Source: Actinomadura latina NBRC 106108
Lineage (GTDB): Bacteria; Actinomycetota; Actinomycetes; Streptosporangiales; Streptosporangiaceae
Assembly (NCBI RefSeq): GCF_001552195.1
Contig: NZ_BCQS01000031.1
Coordinates: 1-64,000, forward strand
Direction of reading: 5' to 3'
Length of the DNA: 64,000 nt
Positions 7,713 through 15,827 of the stretch are shown piece after piece. Positions within the stretch are counted from its first letter, which is position 1. The number at the start of each line of letters is the position of its first letter. Below the pieces are notes generated by a model. The model was not told the DNA's origin. It did no database searches and saw nothing but the letters and a program-made list of their open reading frames with translations. The translations under genes were made by a program, and so were the position numbers.

Positions 7713-8117
7713 ATGCCGAAGACGACCAAGAGCGGCAAACCGAAGAAGGACGAGCTTCCCGGCACGATCCAGCGCTCGCCGAAGGAGGCGCAGGAGACCT
7801 TCGCCAAGGCGCACGACTCGGCGGTCGAGACCTACGGCGAGGGCCAGCGCGCCCACCGCACCGCATACTCCGCGCTCAAGCACACGTTCGAGAAGCGCGG
7901 CGACCACTGGGAGCCGAAGGGGCGCAAGGGGCCGTCCGACCCGCGGGCCAAGAACCCCGACGCCCGCAAGGGCAAGGGCAGGAGCTTCGGCGGCGTGGAC
8001 GTCGAGGGCAGCAGCAAGAAGGAGCTGTACGACCGCGCCGCCGGCCTCGACGTCCAGGGCCGCTCGAAGATGAGCAAGGAGGAGCTGGCCGAGGCGATCG
8101 CGCGCAAGCAGGACTAG
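7713..8117 (+). CDS. ChaB-domain protein
   Basis: A 134-residue basic protein. Residues 14-70 form a ChaB-like domain (LPGTIQRSPKEAQETF, then AHRTAYSALKH). A basic Lys/Arg/Gly linker follows, and a C-terminal Rho-N-like helical motif (KKELYDRAAGLDV through MSKEELAEAIARKQ) makes nucleic-acid binding plausible. ChaB was named for cation transport regulation in E. coli, but its role in actinobacteria is not established. AAAGGAGGAG immediately before the ATG is one of the strongest SD sites here. Its stop codon overlaps the stop of the convergent WYL regulator. Confidence 0.85.
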   Translation: MPKTTKSGKPKKDELPGTIQRSPKEAQETFAKAHDSAVETYGEGQRAHRTAYSALKHTFEKRGDHWEPKGRKGPSDPRAKNPDARKGKGRSFGGVDVEGSSKKELYDRAAGLDVQGRSKMSKEELAEAIARKQD

Positions 8118-9106
8118 GAGCCGCCGGCGGGCGGCGCGTACAACTCCGCCAGCCGGGCGGCGTCCCGCGCCATCCGCGCGCGCAGCTCCGGCGGGGCGAG
8201 GACCTCGGCCTCCGCGCCGAGCCGCATCAGCTGCGACGCCGCGACGTCCATCGACTCGACCGGCAGCGTCGTCACGACCCGGCCGTGCTCGTCGGGCTCC
8301 CCGGCGTCCTCGGCCGCCCGCCGGGCCGCGTGCGGCTCGACCGCGTGGCGCAGCAGCCGCACCCCGGCGGGCGAGAGGCGCACGGTGATCTCCTCGCGCA
8401 GCATCGAGCGCACGAACGCCGCCGCCTCCTCGCGCCAGTGCGCGGCGAGGTCGAACTCCTCGTCCCGGTCGAAGACGGTGCCGGTCGCGCGGATCCCGGC
8501 GACGCGGTCCGCGCGGTAGGTGCGGAAGCCGCCGCCGACCCGTGCGACCAGGTACCAGGCGCCGTTCTTCAGGACGAGCGCGTACGGCTCGGCCGTGCGC
8601 GTGACCTCGGTGTCCTTGCGGCGGTAGCGCAGCTCGACGGTCTCGTCCTGCCACACCGCGCGGGCCAGGTCGCGCAGCAGCGGCGGCGGGCCGGTCTCGC
8701 CGAACCAGCCCGGCGCGTCCAGCAGGAACCGCCGGCTCGCCCGCGCGGGCGCGTCCCGCAGCGCGGCGGGCAGCGCCGCGAGGACCTTCAGCTCGGCGGC
8801 GGCCAGCGCGCCGGCGCGGCCCATGTCCGCGGCCGGGCCGGGCAGCCCGGACAGGAACAGCGCCTCGGCCTCCTCGCGGGTGAGGCCGGTCAGCCGCGTC
8901 CGGTAACCGCCGACCAGGCGGTACCCGCCGCCGCGCCCCTGGTCGGCGTAGACCGGGACGCCGGCCGCCGACAGCGCCTCCATGTCCCGGTACACGGTCC
9001 GCTCCGAGACCTCCAGCTCGCGGGCCAGCTCGCCCGCCGTCATCGCCTCCCGCGACTGCAGGAGCAGGACCATGGAGATCAGCCGGGCCGCGCGCATGGA
9101 CACCAT
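8114..9106 (-). CDS. WYL-domain transcriptional regulator, YafY type
   Basis: A 330-residue regulator. The N-terminal winged HTH (residues about 5-60) contains TAGELARELEVSERTVYRDM, followed by a WYL domain in the middle (about 140-220, including the GAWYLVARVGGGFRTYRADRV region) and the WCX C-terminal extension. WYL proteins sense ligands, often nucleic acids or nucleotides, and several control stress or DNA-damage genes. It is divergent from the adenosine deaminase gene, with a dyad (9122-9139) between them suggesting autoregulation. The start could also be the ATG three codons downstream. Confidence 0.9.
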   Translation of the reverse strand: MVSMRAARLISMVLLLQSREAMTAGELARELEVSERTVYRDMEALSAAGVPVYADQGRGGGYRLVGGYRTRLTGLTREEAEALFLSGLPGPAADMGRAGALAAAELKVLAALPAALRDAPARASRRFLLDAPGWFGETGPPPLLRDLARAVWQDETVELRYRRKDTEVTRTAEPYALVLKNGAWYLVARVGGGFRTYRADRVAGIRATGTVFDRDEEFDLAAHWREEAAAFVRSMLREEITVRLSPAGVRLLRHAVEPHAARRAAEDAGEPDEHGRVVTTLPVESMDVAASQLMRLGAEAEVLAPPELRARMARDAARLAELYAPPAGGS

Positions 9107-9121
9107 CCTGCCGTCCCGTTC

Positions 9122-9139
9122 CTGACGTTTTCACGTTAG
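9122..9139. promoter_or_regulatory. Dyad between WYL regulator and adenosine deaminase
   Basis: CTGACGT-TTTC-ACGTTAG is an 18-bp dyad with one mismatch in 7+7. It lies in the 53-bp divergent gap and overlaps a possible -10 (TAGATT, 9137-9142) for the plus-strand gene. It is a likely binding site of the WYL regulator. Confidence 0.45.
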
Positions 9140-9159
9140 ATTCGCCGTCTTCGCCTGTC

Positions 9160-10218
9160 ATGGGGGGCGCGGTGGCTGTTAGCTTCGCGGACGTGCCTAC
9201 CGAAACCACTGCGATCGGGGCGTTCATCGACGCCCTTCCGAAGGTCGAGCTGCACGTCCACCTCGTCGGCTCCGCCTCGGTCCCCACCGTCCTCGAACTC
9301 GCCCGCCGCCACCCGGACGGGCCCGTCCCCGCGGACGAGCGCGAGCTGCGCGCCTTCTACGCGTTCCGCGACTTCCCGCACTTCGCCGAGGTGTACGAGG
9401 CGGTGTCCGGCCTCGTCCGGACACCGGAGGACGTCGGCACGCTCGTCTTCGGCGTCGCCCGCGACCTCGCCGCGCAGAACGTCCGCTACGTCGAGCTGAC
9501 CGTCACCCCGTACACCCACCAGCGGGCCGGGATGCCGATGCCCGCGATCACCGAGGCCCTGGACCACGCCGTGCGCGAGGCCCGCGACCGGCTCGGCATC
9601 CGCGTCGCCTACATCTTCGACATCCCCGGCGAGTTCGGCGCCGAGGGCGCGCGCGGCACCATCGACCACGCGCTCGCCCACCCGCCCGAGGCGCTCGTCG
9701 GGTTCGGCATCGGCGGCATCGAGCAGATGCGCCCGCCGCACCGGGACGCGTTCCGCGACGCGTTCGCCGCCGCCCGCGCCGCCGGGCTCCGCAGCCTCCC
9801 GCACGCCGGCGAGATGACCGGGCCGGAGACGATCTGGGAGGCCATCGAGGGCCTCGGCGCCGAGCGCATCGGGCACGGCATCAGCTGCCTGGACGACCCG
9901 CGCCTGATCGCGCACCTGCGCGAGACGCAGCTGCCCCTCGAAGTGTGCCCGACGTCCAACGTGTGCACGGGCCAGGTCTCCGACCTGTCCTCCCACCCCT
10001 TGCCGCGGATGCTGGAGGAGGGCCTGTTCGTCACGCTGAACAGCGACGACCCGCCGATGTTCGACACCACGCTGACCGGCGAGTACCGCGTCGCCGCCGA
10101 GGTGTTCGGGCTGGGCGCCGCCGACCTGGCGTCCCTGGCCCGCAACGCCGTGATCGCCTCGTCCCTGGACGAGGAGGGCCGCAAGGCGATCATCGCCGAC
10201 ATCGACGCCCTGTCTTGA
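9160..10218 (+). CDS. add: Adenosine deaminase family protein
   Basis: A 352-residue metal-dependent amidohydrolase of the adenosine deaminase family, deaminating adenosine (or a related adenine derivative) in purine salvage. The zinc ligands in KVELHVHL, the HAGE motif (SLPHAGEM), the conserved His in RIGHGI and the Asp pair in LNSDDPPMF are all present. LEVCPTSN precedes the last metal-site region. The ATG at 9160 has no SD and may be leaderless; GTG codons at 9172 and 9193 are alternative starts. Aminodeoxyfutalosine or other 6-aminopurine deaminases belong to the same family and cannot be excluded. Confidence 0.85.
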   Translation: MGGAVAVSFADVPTETTAIGAFIDALPKVELHVHLVGSASVPTVLELARRHPDGPVPADERELRAFYAFRDFPHFAEVYEAVSGLVRTPEDVGTLVFGVARDLAAQNVRYVELTVTPYTHQRAGMPMPAITEALDHAVREARDRLGIRVAYIFDIPGEFGAEGARGTIDHALAHPPEALVGFGIGGIEQMRPPHRDAFRDAFAAARAAGLRSLPHAGEMTGPETIWEAIEGLGAERIGHGISCLDDPRLIAHLRETQLPLEVCPTSNVCTGQVSDLSSHPLPRMLEEGLFVTLNSDDPPMFDTTLTGEYRVAAEVFGLGAADLASLARNAVIASSLDEEGRKAIIADIDALS

Positions 10219-10383
10219 TCACCGGGCCCGGACGTGCACCGCCTGTGAGTCGAGCCCGGCCCGGATCTCGCCCGGCAGCGACGCGGCGCCCCGGTCGAGG
10301 GTGTCGAGGACCCTCTGCGCCTCGCCCAGATCCCCCGCGGCGGCGAGGGCCCGCGCGTACCCGGTCCCGGTGATCTCCAGCAC
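10219..10383 (-). pseudogene. C-terminal remnant of a TPR-type regulator (possible)
   Basis: The minus-strand frame ending at 10219 reads VLEITGTGYARALAAAGDLG, then EAQRVLDTLDRGAASLPGEI and a basic end. This resembles the final TPR helices of actinobacterial XRE/TPR regulators. Upstream of about 10385 the same frame turns into antisense of thyX and loses any likeness. No start or HTH domain is present. It abuts the adenosine deaminase stop codon. I read it as a 3-prime fragment left by a deletion; the match is by eye only. Confidence 0.4.
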
Positions 10384-10546
10384 GGTCCTGCTACCGGAAT
10401 GAGTGGTGAGCGACGGTGTGACGCCGCTGATGTCGAGACAGGCGAGCAAGACGGGTCCGCTGCTCGCCGGCGTCCTCGACCGACGCTGTCGGCGGCCGAG
10501 ACTAAGGTTGCGGAGGCGGCTCAGGCGACCTGAAGGGGGAGGCCCG

Positions 10547-11278
10547 ATGACGGACGAAACGGCCATGGAGATCGAGTTCCGCAGCGACGTGGTGGTAGAG
10601 CTGATCAAGTCCGCCGCGTCGGACGCCGACGTGCTCTGGGCGGCACGCGTATCGACGAAGGGGGAGAACTCGCTCGCGGAACTGGAGGCCGACCCAGAAC
10701 GCTCCAAAGGCCTCATCAACTACCTGATGCGCGACCGGCACGGCACCCCGTTCGAGCACTCGTCGATGACCTTTTACGTGAAGGCGCCGATCTTCGTGTT
10801 CCGCGAGCAGATGCGGCACCGGACGTTCTCCTTCAACGAGGAGAGCGGCCGCTACCGCAGGCTGGAACCGGTCTTCTACGTGCCTGGAGCAGATCGGAAG
10901 CTCGTCCAGGAGGGCAAGCCGGGCAAGTACGTGTTCGTGGACGGGACCCCCGAGCAGCGCAAGATCGTCGACGAGGTCACGAAGGAGAGTTACCGGCACG
11001 CCTACCGCGCCTACACCGAGATGCTGGACGCGGGCATCGCCCGTGAGGTGGCGAGGAGCGTCCTTCCGGTCGGGCTCTACTCCTCGATGTACGTGACCTG
11101 CAACGCACGTGCCTTGATGAACTTCCTCTCCCTGCGCGTCAAGAGGGAGGACGCCGCGTTCCCCTCGTTCCCGCAGCGGGAGATCGAGATGGTGGCCGAG
11201 CTGATGGAGGAGGAGTGGGCCAAGCTCATGCCGCTGACCCACGCCGCCTTCGAGGCCAACGGCCGCGTCTGCCCTTAG
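10547..11278 (+). CDS. thyX: Flavin-dependent thymidylate synthase ThyX
   Basis: A 243-residue FAD-dependent thymidylate synthase that methylates dUMP to dTMP using methylenetetrahydrofolate and NADPH. The ThyX signature RHRTFSFNEESGR is at residues 90-102, and the dUMP-binding region is preserved (NARALMNFLSLR). The length matches the normal family, so no residues are lost. ATG 10547 follows GAAGGGGGAG. A -10-like TAAGGT lies at 10503-10508. The gene is followed by a terminator and then, in the same frame, by a decayed intein that does not interrupt thyX itself. Confidence 0.95.
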   Translation: MTDETAMEIEFRSDVVVELIKSAASDADVLWAARVSTKGENSLAELEADPERSKGLINYLMRDRHGTPFEHSSMTFYVKAPIFVFREQMRHRTFSFNEESGRYRRLEPVFYVPGADRKLVQEGKPGKYVFVDGTPEQRKIVDEVTKESYRHAYRAYTEMLDAGIAREVARSVLPVGLYSSMYVTCNARALMNFLSLRVKREDAAFPSFPQREIEMVAELMEEEWAKLMPLTHAAFEANGRVCP

Positions 11279-11290
11279 CGTCACCGCGAC

Positions 11291-11320
11291 GCCCGCCCGC
11301 AGCCCCCGACGCGGGCGGGC
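11291..11320 (+). terminator. thyX terminator hairpin
   Basis: GCCCGCCCGC (11291-11300) pairs perfectly with GCGGGCGGGC (11311-11320) around a 10-nt loop, followed by CTGTTCTGT. It lies 12 bp after the thyX stop codon. The Cys codon that would begin the intein relic lies within the bases just after it. Confidence 0.7.
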
Positions 11321-11326
11321 CTGTTC

Positions 11327-12218
11327 TGTCGGCTCCCTGGGACGGACGTGCTGACGGCGGGCGGCTGGAAGCCATGGCCGCTGGTGGACGGGACGGAAAC
11401 GTTCGCGACTGTCGACCCGTCCTCCGGCGTGCTGGGATACCGGGAGGCGACAGCCGTCCTTCACCGTGAGACCCGGGGCCCGATGTACAGGGTCAGGTCG
11501 GAGCAGATCGATCTGCTCGTCGGTATTGATCACCCGCTGTGGGTCCAACGGGTCGATACGCGCGCGGCACGCCGAGGGGAACAGCCGTTCGCGGTCGAAG
11601 CGCCGGGTGCGCTCGTGCACAAACGCATCCGCTACGCGAAGACGGCGCGGTGGCACTGCGGCACTGATGCGGACGTCCGGATCCCATCCACGATCCGGAC
11701 CTGGACACGTCCCGACAATGGTGCCCAGTGCGTGCGCACTTATCCGGGCGCGGTCTTTCCGGCGTCTCCGGGCTTACCTGCCGGTCTCAAGCCACGGCTG
11801 CGTCCGAACCCAGTGCGTCGCGCTGCGGGACTTCCTGGCCGGGTTGGGGCGGGCGGTCGACAAGAGGTTGCCCCGAGTGGCGCATGGATGGACGCCGGAG
11901 ATCATTCATCTCTTCATCGACGCGATGGTCGAAGGTGATGGCACCACGCACCCCAAGAACGGACACCGCGTGATCTACACCGCCTCGGCGGAGCTGGCCG
12001 GAGGTCTGCAGGTCCTCGCCATCAAGGCGGGGATCAGCGCCAACGTCCGTGTCGATGACCGGGTCGGGCTGTTGCGTGTGATGCCCAATGGGCAATCATT
12101 CCATAACCTTCGCCCGACATATGTCGTCTCATTGGTCGCCAAGCGCAACAGGCAAGGCCGTCATTTCGGGAGCGGCCCGCGTCTCGCGTGGCCGAACTCT
12201 GAGCGAGGTCACTCGTAG
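11327..12218 (+). pseudogene. Decayed intein with LAGLIDADG endonuclease remnant
   Basis: In the thyX frame, TGT at 11327 starts an intein-like block A, CRLPGTDVLTAGGWKPW. A Hint domain follows (TRGPMYRVRSEQIDLLV, then GIDHPLWV in place of the block B TPDHRLWV pattern) and RRGEQPF. The catalytic Thr of block B is Gly here, while the His remains. After about 11705 the frame is broken and sequence is missing. In another frame, VALRDFLAGLGRAV and LFIDAMVEGDGTTH (a DOD/LAGLIDADG motif) appear, then LQVLAIKAGISANVRVDD and a Tyr-Val-Val-rich end. Blocks F and G with the terminal His-Asn are not found. It cannot splice. It is a relic of an intein, possibly of a former thyX copy, now downstream of an intact thyX. 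Confidence 0.8.
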
Positions 12219-12589
12219 ACGCTGAGTTCGATCAGGTTGTGGTCGGGGTCGCGGATGTAGACGCTCGTGATGGGCCCGGTGGCGCCGGTGCGCGCCACCG
12301 GGCCCTCCTCGACGTGGACGGCGTGCCGTTCCAGGTCGGCGAGCACCTCGTCCATGGAGCAGGCGGTGATCAGGCACAGGTCGGCGCTGCCCGGGGTCGG
12401 CCGCGCCGCCTTCGGTTCGAACTCGCGGCCGGCCTCGTGCAGGTTGATCTTGCCGGCGCCGAACGCCAGGGCGCGGCGGCCGGCGCCGAAGGTCACCGCC
12501 TCCATGCCGAGGACGCGCGTGTAGAACCAGATCGCGGCGTCGATGTCGGCGACGGTGAGGACGAGGTGGTCGAGGCGGTCGATGCGCAT
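12209..12589 (-). CDS. VOC-family protein
   Basis: A 126-residue vicinal-oxygen-chelate protein of the small glyoxalase/fosfomycin-resistance/extradiol fold. Two beta-alpha-beta-beta-beta modules are visible: IDRLDHLVLTVADID through GRRALAFG, and GSADLCLITACSMDEV through YIRDPDHNLIELS. Metal-ligand candidates are His in DHLVL, His in INLHE and Glu in LIELS. ATG 12589 starts at the conserved MRIDRLDHL. Substrate unknown; proteins of this length include glyoxalase-like and virulence-associated VOC members. Its 3-prime end overlaps the last bases of the intein-relic frame. Confidence 0.85.
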   Translation of the reverse strand: MRIDRLDHLVLTVADIDAAIWFYTRVLGMEAVTFGAGRRALAFGAGKINLHEAGREFEPKAARPTPGSADLCLITACSMDEVLADLERHAVHVEEGPVARTGATGPITSVYIRDPDHNLIELSVYE

Positions 12590-12656
12590 GCGACCACCGT
12601 AACCGCGCGGATCGGGGCTAGGCGTACGGTGTATGTCTGCGGCATTATTCGACGCT

Positions 12657-13379
12657 ATGTCTGACATTGTGATTCCCGTGGGCGCGCGGGAGCTGCCGGG
12701 GTACCTCGCCGTTCCCGAGGGGGAGGGGCCCTGGCCGGGCGTCGTCATCCTGTTCGAGGCGATGGGCGCGAACGCCGACATGCGCGCCCAGGCCGACCGG
12801 TTCGCCGCGCAGGGGTACCTCGCCGTCCTGCCGGACCTCTACGGCGGAGCGCCGTGGGTGCGGTGCGTCACCAAGGCGATGCGCGACATGCGCGCTCAGC
12901 GCGGCCCTGCCTACGACCACATCGAGGCTGCGCGTGCGTGGCTCGCGGGACGCGATGACTGCACCGGTGACGTGGGCGTGTGCGGGTTCTGCATGGGCGG
13001 CGGGTTCGCGCTGGTCGCGGCGGCGAAGTACGACTTCAAGGCCGCCGCCGCCAACTACGGCATCCTGCCGCGGCGGCCGGAGGAGTCGCTGCGCGGCGCC
13101 TGCCCGATCGTCGGCAGCTACGGCGCCGCTGACCCGACGCTTCGCGGGGCGGCGGGCAAGCTGGAGCGCGCCCTGACGAGCGCCGGCGTCGCGCACGACG
13201 TGAAGGAGTACCCGGGGACCGGGCACGGTTTCCTCACCGGGCTCACGCCGCCGGCCCCGCTCGGCCCCCTAGCCAAGATCGTCTTCGGCCTGGGCAAGGG
13301 GCGCGAGAACGCCGCCGACGGCTGGGACCGGATCTTCGCCTTCTTCGGCGAGCACCTCACTAAGAAATCTACAACGTAA
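12657..13379 (+). CDS. Dienelactone hydrolase family protein
   Basis: A 240-residue alpha/beta hydrolase. The nucleophile motif is GFCMGG with Cys in place of Ser, as in carboxymethylenebutenolidase. The Asp lies in YGAADPT and the His in GTGHGF, completing the Cys-Asp-His triad. It probably hydrolyses a lactone or small ester. ATG 12657 begins at MSDIVIPV; an ATG 8 codons upstream is possible. A TATTAT-like patch just upstream suggests a leaderless or nearly leaderless mRNA. It is divergent from the VOC gene and convergent with a thioesterase gene. Confidence 0.85.
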   Translation: MSDIVIPVGARELPGYLAVPEGEGPWPGVVILFEAMGANADMRAQADRFAAQGYLAVLPDLYGGAPWVRCVTKAMRDMRAQRGPAYDHIEAARAWLAGRDDCTGDVGVCGFCMGGGFALVAAAKYDFKAAAANYGILPRRPEESLRGACPIVGSYGAADPTLRGAAGKLERALTSAGVAHDVKEYPGTGHGFLTGLTPPAPLGPLAKIVFGLGKGRENAADGWDRIFAFFGEHLTKKSTT

Positions 13380-13395
13380 AGGCGACGGGGCCGGA

Positions 13396-13800
13396 TCAAG
13401 GCCGCAGGACGGCCTGGGTCTGGGTCACCTGGGCCACGCGGCGGCCGGTCTCGTCGTAGAGGTCGGTCTGGACGACGATCGATGTGCGGCCGGTGTGCAG
13501 GGGGCGTGCGACGCCCCGGACGCAGCCCTCCTTGACGCCGCGGAAGAAGTTCGTCTTGGACTCCAGCGTCGTCGTGGACGTCCCCGCCGGCAGGTTGAGG
13601 AAGGCGCAGGCGGCGCCGAGGGTGTCGGCGAGCGCCATGAGGGCGCCGCCGTGCATCACGCCGCCGGCGGTGCAGCGCTCCGGGGCCCAGTCCAGCCGGC
13701 CGGTGACCTCGTCCGGTCCGGCGGTGTCGATGCGCACGCCGAGCGCGCGGGCGAACGGCATGGCGGCGGTCAGCTGGTCGGGGGTCGGCCCGGCGGTCAT
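13396..13800 (-). CDS. PaaI-type hot-dog thioesterase
   Basis: A 134-residue single hot-dog-fold acyl-CoA thioesterase. The helix motif with the catalytic region is visible (GGVMHGGALMALADTLGA), as is the strand TTLESKTNFFRG. Such proteins hydrolyse aromatic or medium-chain acyl-CoAs, for instance phenylacetyl- or hydroxybenzoyl-CoA. A strong SD (AAGGAGG) precedes the ATG at 13800. The gene is divergent from an XRE regulator, with a palindrome between them, so it may be that regulator's target. Confidence 0.85.
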   Translation of the reverse strand: MTAGPTPDQLTAAMPFARALGVRIDTAGPDEVTGRLDWAPERCTAGGVMHGGALMALADTLGAACAFLNLPAGTSTTTLESKTNFFRGVKEGCVRGVARPLHTGRTSIVVQTDLYDETGRRVAQVTQTQAVLRP

Positions 13801-13859
13801 GGAGCCTCCTTGGTGGACGTCCTCGGGTCCACCCTGGCGGCCGGGCCCTCGCGGCGTCC

Positions 13860-13876
13860 ATTACCCGGGACGTAAT
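13860..13876. promoter_or_regulatory. Dyad between thioesterase and XRE regulator
   Basis: ATTAC-CCGGGAC-GTAAT is a perfect 5+5 dyad in the 112-bp divergent gap. A likely operator, most simply for the adjacent XRE regulator. Confidence 0.4.
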
Positions 13877-13912
13877 CGCGGGCGTGACCGGCGGGCCGGT
13901 AGCGTCCGGGAC

Positions 13913-14713
13913 GTGACGACGGCGTTGAGCGATGTGCGGCCCATCGGGGACCAGCTGCGGGCCTGGCGGCAGCGGCGCAGGCTGAGCCAGCTGGAGCTGG
14001 CGTCGGAGGCGGACGTGTCGACCCGGCACCTGAGCTTCGTGGAGACGGGGCGGTCGGCGCCGAGCCGGGAGATGGTGCTGCGGCTCGCGGAGCACCTGGA
14101 CGTGCCGCTGCGAGACCGCAACCTGCTGCTGGTGGCGGCGGGGTACGCGCCGGTCTTCGGCGAGACGCCGATCGAGGAGCCGAAGATGGACGCCGTCCGG
14201 GCGGCGCTGAAGCAGGTGCTGGCCGGGCACGAGCCGTATCCGGCCGTGGTCGTGGACCGGTTCTGGAACCTCATCGACGCCAACGAGGCCGCCGCGTTCT
14301 TCATGGAGGGCGCGCCGCCGGAGCTGCTGGAGCCGCCGCTGAACGTGCTGCGGCTGAGCATGCATCCGGACGGCATGGCGAAGAACATCCTGAACCTGGC
14401 CGAGTGGCGCGCCCACATGATCGACCGGGTGCGGCGGCACGTGGCGCTGACCGCGGACACCGCGCTCACCCAGCTCTACCGGGAGCTGCGGAGCTTCCCC
14501 GGGGACGTGGGGGAGGCGATGGCGCCGCCCGCGGACCACGACGTCTTCGTCCCGCTGCGGATGCGGGTGGACGGCCGCGAGCTGTCCTTCTTCAGCACGA
14601 TCGCGACATTCGGCACGCCGGTCGACATCACGGTCGCGGAACTGGCGATCGAGTCGTTCTACCCGGCGGACGCGGCGACGACGGGGTTCCTGCGGGAGCG
14701 CGCGGGCTGGTGA
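13913..14713 (+). CDS. XRE-family regulator, MmyB-like
   Basis: A 266-residue regulator. The N-terminal HTH (residues about 10-65) contains GDQLRAWRQRRRLSQLELA and STRHLSFVETGRSAPS, followed by an MmyB-like ligand-binding domain (PYPAVVVDRFWNLIDANEAA, then FSTIATFGTPVDITVAEL). Family members bind small, often fatty-acid-like ligands. GTG 13913 is the likely start, close to a -10-like TAGCGT, so the mRNA may be leaderless. The 3-prime end overlaps the convergent flavohemoprotein gene by 86 bp. The likely target is the divergent thioesterase. Confidence 0.9.
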   Translation: MTTALSDVRPIGDQLRAWRQRRRLSQLELASEADVSTRHLSFVETGRSAPSREMVLRLAEHLDVPLRDRNLLLVAAGYAPVFGETPIEEPKMDAVRAALKQVLAGHEPYPAVVVDRFWNLIDANEAAAFFMEGAPPELLEPPLNVLRLSMHPDGMAKNILNLAEWRAHMIDRVRRHVALTADTALTQLYRELRSFPGDVGEAMAPPADHDVFVPLRMRVDGRELSFFSTIATFGTPVDITVAELAIESFYPADAATTGFLRERAGW

Positions 14714-15827
14714 CCGGGTCGCCGGCGGTGAGCAGGTCGTGGTGGACGCGCCGCAGCGGCATGCCGAGCCGCTGCAGCGCGGTGACGGTTCCCCGGACGA
14801 GGGGGGCGGGCCCGGCGACGTAGGCGGTGAGGTCGCCGACGCCGTCCAGGAGGCCGGGCAGGACGTCGGGCACGCGACCGCTCAGCGCGCTGCTCCCCGG
14901 CGACCGCGACAGCACGGGCACGACGCGGAGGCGGGGGCAGGCCGTCTCCAGCAGCCGCAGGTCGGGCAGGTCGTAGAGGCCGCCGGCGGTGCGGGCGGCG
15001 ACCAGCAGGCGGATGCCGCGGCCCGAGCCGGCGGCCTCCTCGGCCAGGGCCTTCATGGGAGCGAGCCCGGTGCCGCCGCCGATCAGGAGCAGGTCGCCGG
15101 AGCCGGGGTCGAGGGTCATGGCGCCCTCCGCCGGGCCGAGCAGCACGGTGTCGCCGGGGGCGGTGCCCCGGACCAGCGCGCCGCTCACCCACCCGCCGGG
15201 GCGGGCGCGCACGTGCAGGCGCAGCGTGCCGTCCGGGCGGGGCGCGTTCGCGATCGAGTAGCGGCGCCACACCCGCGGCCAGCGGGGGCTCTGCACGCTG
15301 ACGTGCTGCCCGGCGGTGAACGGGAGCGGCCGCTCGGGGCGCAGCGTGAGCACCGCGAGGTCGGGGGCGCGGCGGTCGTGCCCGGCGACCTCCGCGGCCC
15401 ACCACGGAGGGGCGTGCGCGGCGTCCCGCTCGGCGGCGCCGATCATGGCGTCGGCGGCGTGCCGGTAGGCGGCGGCCCACGCGTCCTCGGCCTCGGCCGT
15501 CCACAGCCCGGCGGCGTAGACGCGCAGCGTGGCGGTCAGCGCGGCGCCGACGGCGGCGTAGTGCTCGCGCCGCACCCCGTACTTGCGGTGGCCGCGGCCG
15601 AGCCGGGCGAGGTGCCCGGCGAGCTCGCCGGGGTTGTCCTGGCTCCACACGATCCGGACGAGCGCGTGGAAGAACCGGTCGTGCTGGTGCCCCATCGCGG
15701 GCGGGAAGAGGGCGCGCAACTGCGGCTCGGCCGCGAAGAGGCGGCCGTAGAAGTAGCTCATCGCGCCCGCCGGGTCGGCTTCGAGCCGGGCGAAGCACTC
15801 CTTGACGATGCGGGGTTCCGGTGACAT
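14628..15827 (-). CDS. Flavohemoprotein-like globin/FAD/NAD(P)H oxidoreductase
   Basis: A 399-residue two-module protein: an N-terminal globin (residues about 1-135, with SYFYGRLFAAEPQLRALFP and the proximal-His region YGVRREHYAAVG) and a ferredoxin-reductase module with the FAD-binding WRRYSIANAP and the NAD-binding LIGGGTGLAPMKAL. Such proteins turn nitric oxide into nitrate or act as oxygen/NO sensors. The expected end is near HHDLL. The frame continues for about 30 Pro/Arg/Ser-rich residues antisense to the XRE gene, so the normal stop may have been lost. GGGAGTGAG lies upstream of ATG 15827. Confidence 0.85.
   Translation of the reverse strand: MSPEPRIVKECFARLEADPAGAMSYFYGRLFAAEPQLRALFPPAMGHQHDRFFHALVRIVWSQDNPGELAGHLARLGRGHRKYGVRREHYAAVGAALTATLRVYAAGLWTAEAEDAWAAAYRHAADAMIGAAERDAAHAPPWWAAEVAGHDRRAPDLAVLTLRPERPLPFTAGQHVSVQSPRWPRVWRRYSIANAPRPDGTLRLHVRARPGGWVSGALVRGTAPGDTVLLGPAEGAMTLDPGSGDLLLIGGGTGLAPMKALAEEAAGSGRGIRLLVAARTAGGLYDLPDLRLLETACPRLRVVPVLSRSPGSSALSGRVPDVLPGLLDGVGDLTAYVAGPAPLVRGTVTALQRLGMPLRRVHHDLLTAGDPVTSPRAPAGTPSSPRPPGRTTRSPVPRP

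Noticed and set aside
11466..12218. An intact homing endonuclease gene
   Set aside because: The first half of this frame is antiframe of the Hint domain. Only one LAGLIDADG-type block is visible and there is no SD or start near it.
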